In this document: piece by piece, positions 15,406 to 23,061 of the stretch
Layout: every line of letters starts with the position of its first letter
Numbering within the stretch: the first letter of the stretch is position 1
From: a virus
Reading direction: 5' to 3' (one strand)
Length of the DNA: 38,455 bases
IMG/VR virus record: IMGVR_UViG_3300009161_000109
Location: 1 to 38,455 of that record
Notes under the pieces: model-generated
What the model was told of the DNA's origin: nothing
Seen by the model: the letters and a program-made list of their open reading frames with translations, nothing else
Database searches by the model: none
Made by a program: the position numbers and the translations under genes

Positions 15406-17327
15406 TATGCGCTTACCTTTTGTTGTGCCGAGGCCAGATAGGCCAGCGGTCCCTTGCTGTCGGGCGGTAGCTGCCTGCTGTCCGCCGCCCTCTTATGTTT
15501 GCGTATCACCGCCAAGAACTCGTCCAGCACCTTGGCCCCCGAGTCGTTGTCCCCGTCACCCAGACCCGAGACCACGTCCGCGGGGATAACGAACTCACCC
15601 GTGGCCAGCATCGCGGGGATGCTGTCGCTGGTGCCCGTCCCGCCGCCCTTGACGTAGTGGTGCATCATACCGCCCTCGGAGAAGAACTCCGGGTTGTGAC
15701 CCTCTAGGGAGTCGTGACCCTCCGGCGCGGCGCTCTGCTCCATTGGGTCTTGGTACTGCATATCATCCGGTGCCGTGACGTCCCCACCCTCGGCGTACTC
15801 AGGGGAGTAGAAGGAGAGGGGCGCCTGTGTCCCGAACATAGTGGAGGCCGTCTGCGTCGCCGCCGGGGTCGTGGTGGTGGGGAGTGGGTCGTCCCAAGGG
15901 TATTTCACTTTTATTTGCTCTCCGCCGAATGGAAGCTGCTCTAGGTCAAAGGCCGGCGCTGTCGCGGTGAGCGGCGCCGTGATGTCTGGTGAGGAAGTTG
16001 TCGGCACCTGTGAAGATGTGCCGACGTTTTGTTGTGCGGTCGGTAGCGCGCCGAGCCCCCGAGTTGCCCCGGCACCTGTTGCCCCGGGCCCGCTCGTGGC
16101 GCGGTTGAATAGACTCTTGGCGAACGAACCCAGTGAGGTGCCGGACATAACCGCCCCGGGAGTCACGCCGTACTGCTTGTAGACGGTGTCGAGCTCGGCC
16201 TGCGTCAGTCCCTCACCGGCGTCGGCCTTGGCCACGAGCGCCTGTATGCTGTCCTGCTTGGCCTGATCCGCAAGCTGGGTCAGGTACGAGTTCTGCGAGG
16301 CCGCGTCCGCCGTGGCGGGGTCCATGGTCTGCCACGACGCGGCGCTCTGGTCTACGACCTTCCCGGAGGGGTCGAGCGTGGTCGAGGAGCCGTTGACGTA
16401 CTTGATGACAGTGTTCCCCGCGCTGTCCACCGCGGCGTCCACGACTCCCATCCCGGTGTTGACCGCCGCCGAGGTGGCGTAGTTCTCCGCAAATTTTCCA
16501 AAGTCCGGCGTCTGCCCCTTCAAGAACGCGTTGGCACCAAAGCGCGCCGTGGCCGCCGCGGCGTCAGTCAGCGGTGCCGGGAGGTCTGTGCCCAGCCAAC
16601 CCTTTAGGTACCCGGAGCCCTTCCCTGTCACCATGTCAACCGCGAAGTCGCTGATGCTCGGGGCCTGACCCTTGATTACAGATTGCGTCGTGTAGTTCGC
16701 CAACGCCCCGGAGAGTTTAGCAATGTCTGCGGGTGCCACGGAGGATGCGAGGTCGCCCATCTCAGCGCCCGCGGCGCTGGTGAGGACGTTCTTTATCGAG
16801 TCCTCCAGCGACCGCCCCGAGAGACCCGACTTAATCAGTGAGCTGACGGAGTTGTTGACGAGTGGGTTTTTGAGCCACTGCACAAGCTCCGTGGGCGCGC
16901 CGACGGCGTTAGCAAATGAGGAGAGCGCCGTCTTCGTGGCGGCGTCCGTCGCGCCGGTTGCTACGAGCCCCGTGGCGGGGTTTATCAGACTCCCCCCAAT
17001 GTTTGAGCTCACCCCACCCAATTCGTACGCCCCCATGCCGGCGTCTGCGGCGGCCAGTCCCGCGCCGGCACCTGCGCCCATTCCTGCGCCGCCACCGAGT
17101 GCCGAGTTTATCGCGGTCTGCTCCGCCATGGTGGCACCGCCGTAGGCCGCGCCCTCCTCGGCGAACACGGCGGGGCCGAGGTAGTACGCCGCCACGACCA
17201 TGGCGATGGTCTCTACCGGGTTCTCCATGGCGCTGTTGATGACATCGCCGACAAAGCCGCCGACATCCTGAACCGCGTCGCCGACCGACTGGACCACGCT
17301 GCTAAAGAAATTGCCTATGCTGCCCAT
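15405..17327 (-). CDS. Internal virion / DNA-ejection protein with tape-measure-like C-terminus, 640 aa
   Basis: The N-terminus (GSIGNFFSSVVQSVGDAVQD) is amphipathic and is followed by hydrophobic and Gly/Ala zipper stretches (IAMVVAAYYLGPAVFA, GGGAGMGAGAGAGLAAADAG), features of proteins that insert into membranes during ejection. The C-terminal part carries two linkers (YAEGGDV and FSEGGMMHHYVKGG) and then GTGTSDSIPAMLATGEFVIP, a signature shared with many tape-measure and internal virion proteins. The tail end is basic and helical. I infer part of the inner core or trans-envelope channel. The start is coupled by TAATG to the upstream gene. Confidence 0.7.
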   Translation of the reverse strand: MGSIGNFFSSVVQSVGDAVQDVGGFVGDVINSAMENPVETIAMVVAAYYLGPAVFAEEGAAYGGATMAEQTAINSALGGGAGMGAGAGAGLAAADAGMGAYELGGVSSNIGGSLINPATGLVATGATDAATKTALSSFANAVGAPTELVQWLKNPLVNNSVSSLIKSGLSGRSLEDSIKNVLTSAAGAEMGDLASSVAPADIAKLSGALANYTTQSVIKGQAPSISDFAVDMVTGKGSGYLKGWLGTDLPAPLTDAAAATARFGANAFLKGQTPDFGKFAENYATSAAVNTGMGVVDAAVDSAGNTVIKYVNGSSTTLDPSGKVVDQSAASWQTMDPATADAASQNSYLTQLADQAKQDSIQALVAKADAGEGLTQAELDTVYKQYGVTPGAVMSGTSLGSFAKSLFNRATSGPGATGAGATRGLGALPTAQQNVGTSSQVPTTSSPDITAPLTATAPAFDLEQLPFGGEQIKVKYPWDDPLPTTTTPAATQTASTMFGTQAPLSFYSPEYAEGGDVTAPDDMQYQDPMEQSAAPEGHDSLEGHNPEFFSEGGMMHHYVKGGGTGTSDSIPAMLATGEFVIPADVVSGLGDGDNDSGAKVLDEFLAVIRKHKRAADSRQLPPDSKGPLAYLASAQQKVSA

Positions 17328-17701
17328 TACCGCACCTCGACCTCTATTTTATACCGGCTGCCCTGCTTCTCAAATTGAACCGGGATGCCGGCCTGCTGGA
17401 GTATCCGAATCATGGCGGGTGTCTGGGTGTAGCTCTCGAGTTGCTCGATGCCGGCGCTCTTGAAGTGCTGGTAGAACTTGGCGAGGGCGTCCTTCATCTG
17501 CGGGGGGCTGTCAGCGGAGAGGACGTGCACCTCCAGAGTCTTTTCGTCTACACTCTTAAAAATGAGGACGGTGTCGTTCTCTTTTAGCAGGCCCAGAGAT
17601 TTTTCTTTAATGCCGTTCGCGAGCCCGACAAGAAATTTGTCGATTATCTCTCCCTGACCCTCCCTCTCCATGGACTGCCGAATTATGTCTGTGGCTTGCA
17701 T
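17327..17701 (-). CDS. Phage protein with possible acyltransferase-like (GNAT) fold, 124 aa
   Basis: This 124-residue mixed alpha/beta protein contains ENDTVLIFKSVDEKTLEVHV, LAKFYQHFKSAGIEQLESYT and MIRILQQAGIPVQFEKQG. This arrangement resembles small phage proteins annotated as acyl-CoA transferase-like, a fold also suggested for T7 gp13-type internal proteins. A clear acetyl-CoA-binding Q/RxxGxG/A loop is not visible, so activity is doubtful. AAAGG lies before the ATG. It is the first gene after the late promoter at 17724-17766 and leads the internal virion protein operon. Confidence 0.6.
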   Translation of the reverse strand: MQATDIIRQSMEREGQGEIIDKFLVGLANGIKEKSLGLLKENDTVLIFKSVDEKTLEVHVLSADSPPQMKDALAKFYQHFKSAGIEQLESYTQTPAMIRILQQAGIPVQFEKQGSRYKIEVEVR

Positions 17702-17723
17702 TTGGCCTTTGGGTTCCCGTGAG

Positions 17724-17766
17724 CTTCCTATATCTACTTATACAGAAAAACAGCGTTATCCGCCCT
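17724..17766 (-). promoter_or_regulatory. Late-class promoter for the internal virion protein operon
   Basis: On the - strand, AGGGCG (17766-17761), 18 bp, TATAAGT (17742-17736) and then AGATATAGGAAG. The same boxes at the same spacing recur at 24301-24343, 34364-34406 and 38401-38444. The first box overlaps the TAG stop of the gene ending at 17765. The hexamer lies about 35 bp upstream of the ATG at 17701. Confidence 0.75.
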
Positions 17767-18016
17767 ACTGCGTGTCACCATTTACGACGGTAATGAACTG
17801 CCTCGCCCACTCACGCCAGTCCTCGAACGGTGCGGGGTCTATGCCCCCGTACACCGAGAAGGTCGGGAGCAGAACCACCCCGCTCGCCAGCTGCCTCCAG
17901 TCAACCTCCTCCACGTACGGGAGGGGCTCCTCACCAAAGTAGTGCAGCATGTTCCCGTTCCATTCGCTCCAAGCCATACCGTCAGGGAGGAACGGTATGG
18001 CCTGCCGTATCGTCAC
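17765..18016 (-). CDS. Conserved small tail-region protein, 83 aa
   Basis: The 83-residue acidic, Trp-rich protein includes MAWSEWNGNMLHYFGEEPLP, DWRQLASGV and FEDWREWARQFITVVNG. Similar proteins often follow the gp10-like hub gene in environmental podoviruses, but no function is known to me; a tail-assembly accessory is a guess. The start is GTG and overlaps the hub gene's stop by 4 bp (GTGA). The TAG stop is shared with the first box of the following late promoter. Confidence 0.65.
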   Translation of the reverse strand: MTIRQAIPFLPDGMAWSEWNGNMLHYFGEEPLPYVEEVDWRQLASGVVLLPTFSVYGGIDPAPFEDWREWARQFITVVNGDTQ

Positions 18017-20106
18017 GGACGGGTGTCCCCAAACTCGGCGGTTATGAGGACGCGACCCATCTCAAAGTCGCCCCCGATGGTGTTGGACTCAAACTTCAGC
18101 CGCGTCTCGCGGTGCTCGATCCTGAGGTCGACCTTGCCATCATCCGGCCCGAAGGTGAAGGGGCCGTCCGACTCCAAGTCGCCCCGCGCGAACTTCTTGC
18201 CCAGCACGGTCAGGGTCATGTCCCCGGTCTGCACGAAGTCGGGCTCGACGCGGGTCAGGTGCAACCTGCGGTTGACGCCCGTGGGGGTGTCACTGGAGGG
18301 GGTGCCCCCCACCCAGCTGATGTCGCAGGTGGTGTAGTTGGAGAGTACCGCAAGCTCCCCCTGATCCGAGAGCTGGTCCGTGCCGAACTCCTGCTGCCAG
18401 ACGCTGTACCCGTTGAGGATGAAGAAGGCGCTGTCGCCGACCGACGGGGCTGGGGAGAAGTTGCTCGTCGCGGTGACAAGTGTCACCCCGCCCGTGGCCT
18501 GACTCAGGACATTGAAGGTGAACGCGCTGCTCTGCACGACGTAGGTGGTGGAGCCGCTGACGTTGCTGAAGGACATCCTGTCCCCGGGGGCAAACTCTAC
18601 GCTCTGATTCCCCTCAAGGTAGATTTGAGCCGCCGTCGGTGCCGCGTAGGTCAGGAGGCCCGCGATGGCCGTCCCCGGGGCGACGGTCTGGGAGGCGCTG
18701 ACGATGTACGTCCCCGCGCCGCCCGTGCCGCTGCCAAGGGTGGTGACCGTGGTGCCCGCCGTGACGCCGGTGCCGGTCAGCACCATGCCAATCTTTACGC
18801 CACTCCCCGATGCGACGGTGAGTGTCGTCCCGGCGATGCCCCCGATAACGCTCGTCGTGGTGTAGGAGCCCGCGGGCGTCGCGGCCACGACGTGGGGCGC
18901 GCCGAAGACCCACTCGTAGTCCCACCCGCACCAGATGGGGCTGGGGAAAATCTCTGTGGTGTAGCCACACGAGCGGCGGGAGCCGATCGCGCTCCCGGCG
19001 TCGTACCAGATTTTGTCCTTGACGTTGTAGATGATCGCGTCGGAGCACTCGGTCTCCGTGCCGCGGGGATAAAAAAACCAAATCTCGTTAAAGCGTGGGA
19101 CCTTGGTCGCCCAGACCTTCTGGCGCTGCTCAAAGTTAAGGTTGTCGAAGAGCCAGTTTACGTTCTTATCGTTTGGCACAACCTGCACCGACCCATTGTA
19201 GGAGTAGAATCGGTCCACGCCCATCCAGTAGTACACGCCGTCCATCTCCACGACGGAGTTTGAGGACATGATAGAGATTTGGCTGGAAATAATATCGTAG
19301 CGCCAGTAGATCGGCGCCGCGTTGACGAAGGAGACACGTATGAGGCTGTCCGTGGCCCAGAAGAGCCCCGAGGGGGACTGCGTGCCGCCCCGCACGGGGA
19401 CACCCTTCACGATCTTGCTGGAGGCCATGTTGACCTTATTCGCGAGGGCGCCGTTCCAGTCCGTCAGCACCTGATTCGCGTAGGTGCTGTCGACGTTGTT
19501 GTTGGCGATGTACCCGTTGGAGCCGTACACGAAGATGAAGGGGTACAGCACGCACACCCCGCCGTCGACGGAGATGGGGTCCCCCGTGGGGGCGCTCCCG
19601 CCCGTGTCAAAGAGACCCGCGAACGTCCAGACCTGACCCGCACCGGGGAGGGTGTCCCCGACGAGTACCTGCGTCGCGACGCCGTTGTCGATGTTGGCAA
19701 GGTTCTGCCCGGGGTGCGCCAGAACATTAAGCGCCCCGCCGTTCGGCTCGTACTGCAGGTCGAACTGCCAGAGGTTGTTGGCGTTGGCCGCGAAGTTGCT
19801 CAGTGCGGCGACGTAGGGCCCCGCCCCGATGCCCACGTTGGTGCTGGTCGTGAAGACGTCGAGGCCGTCGCTGTTGCCAATAAAAATGTAGTTCACCCCA
19901 TTGTAGGGGTTCGTGACCATGCCGCGCGGGATGCCGTTGGGCGTCCTGAACATCTGACGGTAGCCACCCATCTTCTTGGGGACGCCACGCTGGAACCTTG
20001 TCCACGTGCCGTCGCTAAACTCGCGCGCCTCGAAGACCGTCCCGTCCCGCTTTATGCCCGGCTGTACGCCGAGGGTGTAGATCAGCGGCTGCTGAGTCTC
20101 CGCCAC
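18013..20106 (-). CDS. P22 gp10-like tail hub / packaged-DNA stabilisation protein
   Basis: This 697-residue protein resembles P22 gp10-type tail hubs, which close the portal and connect it to the needle or spikes. Diagnostic parts are the start (QPGIKRDGTVFEAREFSDGT, then FQRGVPKKMGGYRQMF), the central propeller-like repeats (YWMGVDRFYSYNG, VWATKVPRFNEIWFFYPRGT) and the end (LRIEHRETRLKFESNTIGGD, FEMGRVLITAEFGDTRP). Residues about 410-565 contain an extra module (GTTLTVASGSGVKIGMVLTG, GTGGAGTYIVSASQTV) of the type found in phage tail fibres, probably exposed on the virion surface. The start is GTG with a 1-bp overlap (TAGTG). Confidence 0.8.
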   Translation of the reverse strand: MAETQQPLIYTLGVQPGIKRDGTVFEAREFSDGTWTRFQRGVPKKMGGYRQMFRTPNGIPRGMVTNPYNGVNYIFIGNSDGLDVFTTSTNVGIGAGPYVAALSNFAANANNLWQFDLQYEPNGGALNVLAHPGQNLANIDNGVATQVLVGDTLPGAGQVWTFAGLFDTGGSAPTGDPISVDGGVCVLYPFIFVYGSNGYIANNNVDSTYANQVLTDWNGALANKVNMASSKIVKGVPVRGGTQSPSGLFWATDSLIRVSFVNAAPIYWRYDIISSQISIMSSNSVVEMDGVYYWMGVDRFYSYNGSVQVVPNDKNVNWLFDNLNFEQRQKVWATKVPRFNEIWFFYPRGTETECSDAIIYNVKDKIWYDAGSAIGSRRSCGYTTEIFPSPIWCGWDYEWVFGAPHVVAATPAGSYTTTSVIGGIAGTTLTVASGSGVKIGMVLTGTGVTAGTTVTTLGSGTGGAGTYIVSASQTVAPGTAIAGLLTYAAPTAAQIYLEGNQSVEFAPGDRMSFSNVSGSTTYVVQSSAFTFNVLSQATGGVTLVTATSNFSPAPSVGDSAFFILNGYSVWQQEFGTDQLSDQGELAVLSNYTTCDISWVGGTPSSDTPTGVNRRLHLTRVEPDFVQTGDMTLTVLGKKFARGDLESDGPFTFGPDDGKVDLRIEHRETRLKFESNTIGGDFEMGRVLITAEFGDTRP

Positions 20107-21374
20107 TAAAACGTACCGCCGCCGATAAGCGCCGCGTTAAACGTGGCCACCGTGCTTATCTGCGGGGAGAGTGGGTTGCTGTTGTCGATGGTCATCATGT
20201 TGACACCCCCCGCCGTCAGCCCAAGCTGCGCACTCGAGGCGAGGTACATCCCCGTCGTGGTGTCGTTGATGAAGGAGAAGGAGGGCGCGCCGGCGGAGCC
20301 GTCCGCTACAAAGTAGGTCGCTGTCCCCGACTGCGTCAGGATGTACAGGAAGTTGCCGTCGCTCAGGACCACCGCCGTCGTGTTGGACAGCAGCGATATG
20401 GGTGCCTGCGAGCTGCCAGAGACTTGGAACGTGACGTCGTACCCGTTCTGGTTTGTGGCGTTCGAGAGGATGTAAATCTGCGTGATGGCGGGCAGCGTCA
20501 CGTCGAGGTCCACCGCGCGCGTCCCGGCCAAGGCCACGTAGGTCTGGATGATGGGCGCGAAGCTGACGAGGCTTAGTGTGGTGCCGGGGATGCTGTCGAC
20601 GTCGTAGGTGGCCGCCGTGAAGGTTGCGCTGGTGGGGTTCGCGAGGCCGACGGTGTAGAAGTCCCCGTTGACGTAGTCGAACACGACCATGCCCGAGTCG
20701 CCCGGGTTGAAGGTCACCGTAACGGAGCCGTTCAGTGTCGAGGTGCCCTGAGGCACCATGGAGATCGCGCCCGTGCCGCTGTTGCGGAAGAGGATGTACC
20801 ACCCCGGGGTGATGCTCGCCGCCGTGGGGAGGGTGACGGTGTCCGCCCCGCCCGTCCAGATGTAACTGAGCGCCCGGCTGGCGTTGTTTATCGTCGGCGC
20901 CACGGAGGTGGTCACGATGCCGTAGGAGGTCGCCAGCAGGCCGCTCGATGTGGTGAGCCCGCTGCCGGCCAAGGAGGCCGCGTCCGCCGCGGAGGTGCCC
21001 GTGCCGTAGGTGAAGTTGTGCCAGACACCCGCGCTGGTGCTGTTGTCGACGAGGTAGAAGTACCGCGCGTCACCGGCGGCAAGTACCACCGAGTTGGCGT
21101 TGTCCTTGTCCTGAATGATGAGGGTGTAGGCGCTGACGTTGCGGAAGAGTATGTCCGTCCCGACGGAGCCCTGATCGCCGTAGGGCAGCGTTATAATTAG
21201 CTCGTCGACGCTCTGGTCGCAGTCGATGATGCGCGCCGCTGCCGTGTCCACCCCGCCCGGTGCGACGTACGCGGGCCACGTCAGGGAGACGTCCGCGCTA
21301 AATGACAGGCTGAGGTAGCTTACGTCTGTCGGCTGGACGACGTCCCCCGTGAAGGGGGATGTGAATGTGGTCAT
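20106..21374 (-). CDS. Fibre-like tail structural protein, 422 aa
   Basis: This beta-rich, Thr/Ser/Gly-rich protein of 422 residues has repeated units around a WxxL/ILFRN pattern (GTDILFRNVSAYTLIIQDKD and GWYILFRNSGTGAISMVPQG). Its C-terminus (APSFSFINDTTTGMYLAS, then MTIDNSNPL) is typical of phage fibre ends. It finishes in ALIGGGTF, similar to GIFGGTF at the end of the large fibre at 31025-33052. It sits between the adaptor and hub genes, so it may be a tail-bound fibre or collar protein. Three bases separate it from the upstream gene. Confidence 0.65.
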   Translation of the reverse strand: MTTFTSPFTGDVVQPTDVSYLSLSFSADVSLTWPAYVAPGGVDTAAARIIDCDQSVDELIITLPYGDQGSVGTDILFRNVSAYTLIIQDKDNANSVVLAAGDARYFYLVDNSTSAGVWHNFTYGTGTSAADAASLAGSGLTTSSGLLATSYGIVTTSVAPTINNASRALSYIWTGGADTVTLPTAASITPGWYILFRNSGTGAISMVPQGTSTLNGSVTVTFNPGDSGMVVFDYVNGDFYTVGLANPTSATFTAATYDVDSIPGTTLSLVSFAPIIQTYVALAGTRAVDLDVTLPAITQIYILSNATNQNGYDVTFQVSGSSQAPISLLSNTTAVVLSDGNFLYILTQSGTATYFVADGSAGAPSFSFINDTTTGMYLASSAQLGLTAGGVNMMTIDNSNPLSPQISTVATFNAALIGGGTF

Positions 21375-21376
21375 CT

Positions 21377-22000
21377 TTACGGCTCCTGAATGCTGGTGTT
21401 GCGGTCTATGCCGCGGCTTGCGTTCTCGCCCTTGAGCGCGGCCATGGAGGTGTCGTAGTACTGCTTCCAGACGCCAATCTTGTCCAGCGACTTCAGGAAG
21501 CCCTGAGCCTGCAGGAGGGTGCCAAAGAGCAGCGCCTGCGGCGCCTCCCGCGTGATGAGGTTCTCTTGGTTCTCCGCGTCGAGGGGCTGTATGCGGCTGT
21601 AGTAGGTCGCCTGCACCGTGTACGCTAGGTCGGGTATGGGGGCGAATGACCAGTGGTTGTAGTCGTAGTCCGCGTAGTAGATCGGCTGACCCTCGGGTGT
21701 CTCGCCCTGATACATCGCGACGTAGTCCTGCGAGCGGTGCATCACGGGTGCCCCGTTGATGCTCATGGAGACGGTCTTCCTCCAGCGCGCGGGCTTCACC
21801 AGCGTGGCGCCCTGCGTCCCGGCTATGAGGGTCGTGTTGACGGGGGAGAGCTCCCAGAGGGTCTTGACCTGAGAGGCTATCTCCTGCTCCGCCAGCATGA
21901 TGAGTCGCGGTATCTGGTCGAGGAAGGAGTCGTCGTTCCGCTCCGAGTAAGTTATAACGTCCGTGACCAGACTGTCATACGTCATTGCCTGTGCGGCCAT
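21377..22000 (-). CDS. Head-tail adaptor (SU10 adaptor-like)
   Basis: This 207-residue, mainly helical protein is of the adaptor type that binds below the portal in short-tailed phages such as SU10. Key segments are YDSLVTDVITYSERNDDSFL, QIPRLIMLAEQEIASQVKTL, LVKPARWRKTVSMSINGAPV and YADYDYNHWSFAPIPD, plus the C-terminal helix after LITREAPQALLFGTLLQAQ. The family call rests on pattern memory of the helical start and the Trp-containing strand. GAGGTAG gives a good ribosome-binding site. It lies directly between the tail tube-like gene and the fibre-like gene. Confidence 0.7.
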   Translation of the reverse strand: MAAQAMTYDSLVTDVITYSERNDDSFLDQIPRLIMLAEQEIASQVKTLWELSPVNTTLIAGTQGATLVKPARWRKTVSMSINGAPVMHRSQDYVAMYQGETPEGQPIYYADYDYNHWSFAPIPDLAYTVQATYYSRIQPLDAENQENLITREAPQALLFGTLLQAQGFLKSLDKIGVWKQYYDTSMAALKGENASRGIDRNTSIQEP

Positions 22001-22002
22001 GG

Positions 22003-23061
22003 CTACCTCGTGTAGTACGAAATGTTAGGTGTCAGGTAGATCGGGGACTTGTCGCGCTCCTCGTCCTCGGCCTGACGCAGCCACTCCTTGGCCTGACCCT
22101 CGAGGTACGTGATGCGGGCAAGGTCTACCCCGGGCACCTGCAAAGACACCTTGTGGGAGAGCTGGGCTTGTATGGCGGCGAGCCACCTGTTGGGCATGTA
22201 GAGGCTGTCCGTGAGCGTCCCGACGTCCTGCAGCTGGGTCTCTATGACAAGCTGGAATACTTGGAAGTCGTTGTCGGGGATTGGCCAGAGGTACATCTGT
22301 GGCACGACCTGACGGTCCATCCAGTACTGCAGGGAGCGTTGGCTCGTGAACTGCTTGTTGGGCAGGTTCCAGTAGTCGTCCCGGTTCAGCCGCGCCAGCG
22401 GGATGTCCTGCTGCGTGTAGGAGAACGAAATCTGGCGCAGTGAGAACGTGGTGGCCACCGTCTCACGGAGGCGGTAGTAGATGTGCTCGGGGGTGGGGTC
22501 GACCTGAAAGTAGTACCACTCCCTGTCCGCAAGGGTGACCGCGGGGAGTGTCTGTCGCACAACCCACGTCACGCCGTCCTCGCTGGTCTCGAAGACGAAG
22601 TTGTACGTCGCCGCCCCGTATGAGTTAAAGCCCGCCTGAATGATCCTCTGCCCCGCGCTGTACGATGCGCCGAACCAGTTGTTCGGGGCCGCGGCGGAGG
22701 TGGCGTAGTTGTCGAGGGTCTGACTAAAAAGATTTATTGCGTTGACGTTGGTTGTGGGCAGCGCGGAGCTGATCTGGGGCGTGATGATGTAGCGCCAGTT
22801 CGCCTCACGGACGTCTATCGTGCCCTCGGGGAGTGTCAGGACGGACTGGTTGGTCTGCGTCCCCAAGAGGATGCTCTTCAGCATCCAGAGGTTCACGCCA
22901 CGGTTGGAGGCGTTCTGGAGTATGTAGAAGAGTGCCTGACGCGCCCCGTTGACGTACTGGGGCGTCTGCTCCTCCGCGGCCTTCCCAGACTCACGGAACG
23001 CGAACTCGATAAGCTGCGCGACCGTTATCTTGGTCTGGTTAATTGTCCCCGAGTACGACAT
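22003..23061 (-). CDS. Tail tube/adaptor-like protein with inserted lectin-like domain
   Basis: The outer parts of this 352-residue protein (KITVAQLIEFAFRESGKA, RQALFYILQNASNRGVNLWM; C-terminal LYMPNRWLAAIQAQLSHKVS, EGQAKEWLRQAEDEE) look like one helical adaptor or tube protein of short-tailed phages. Residues about 120-215 are a beta-rich insert (NNWFGASYSAGQRIIQAG, FVFETSEDGVTWVVRQTLPA, YYRLRETVATTFSLRQISFS) with the order expected of a discoidin-type galactose-binding fold. It could be a surface sugar-binding domain grafted on the tail. The structural role is likely; the insert's fold is inferred. Confidence 0.65.
   Translation of the reverse strand: MSYSGTINQTKITVAQLIEFAFRESGKAAEEQTPQYVNGARQALFYILQNASNRGVNLWMLKSILLGTQTNQSVLTLPEGTIDVREANWRYIITPQISSALPTTNVNAINLFSQTLDNYATSAAAPNNWFGASYSAGQRIIQAGFNSYGAATYNFVFETSEDGVTWVVRQTLPAVTLADREWYYFQVDPTPEHIYYRLRETVATTFSLRQISFSYTQQDIPLARLNRDDYWNLPNKQFTSQRSLQYWMDRQVVPQMYLWPIPDNDFQVFQLVIETQLQDVGTLTDSLYMPNRWLAAIQAQLSHKVSLQVPGVDLARITYLEGQAKEWLRQAEDEERDKSPIYLTPNISYYTR

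Noticed and set aside
17830-19263. A 477-codon open frame on the + strand opposite the gp10-like gene
   Set aside because: Its translation is low-complexity Arg/Gly/Val/Asp without family patterns. It is a GC-driven shadow of a well supported - strand gene.
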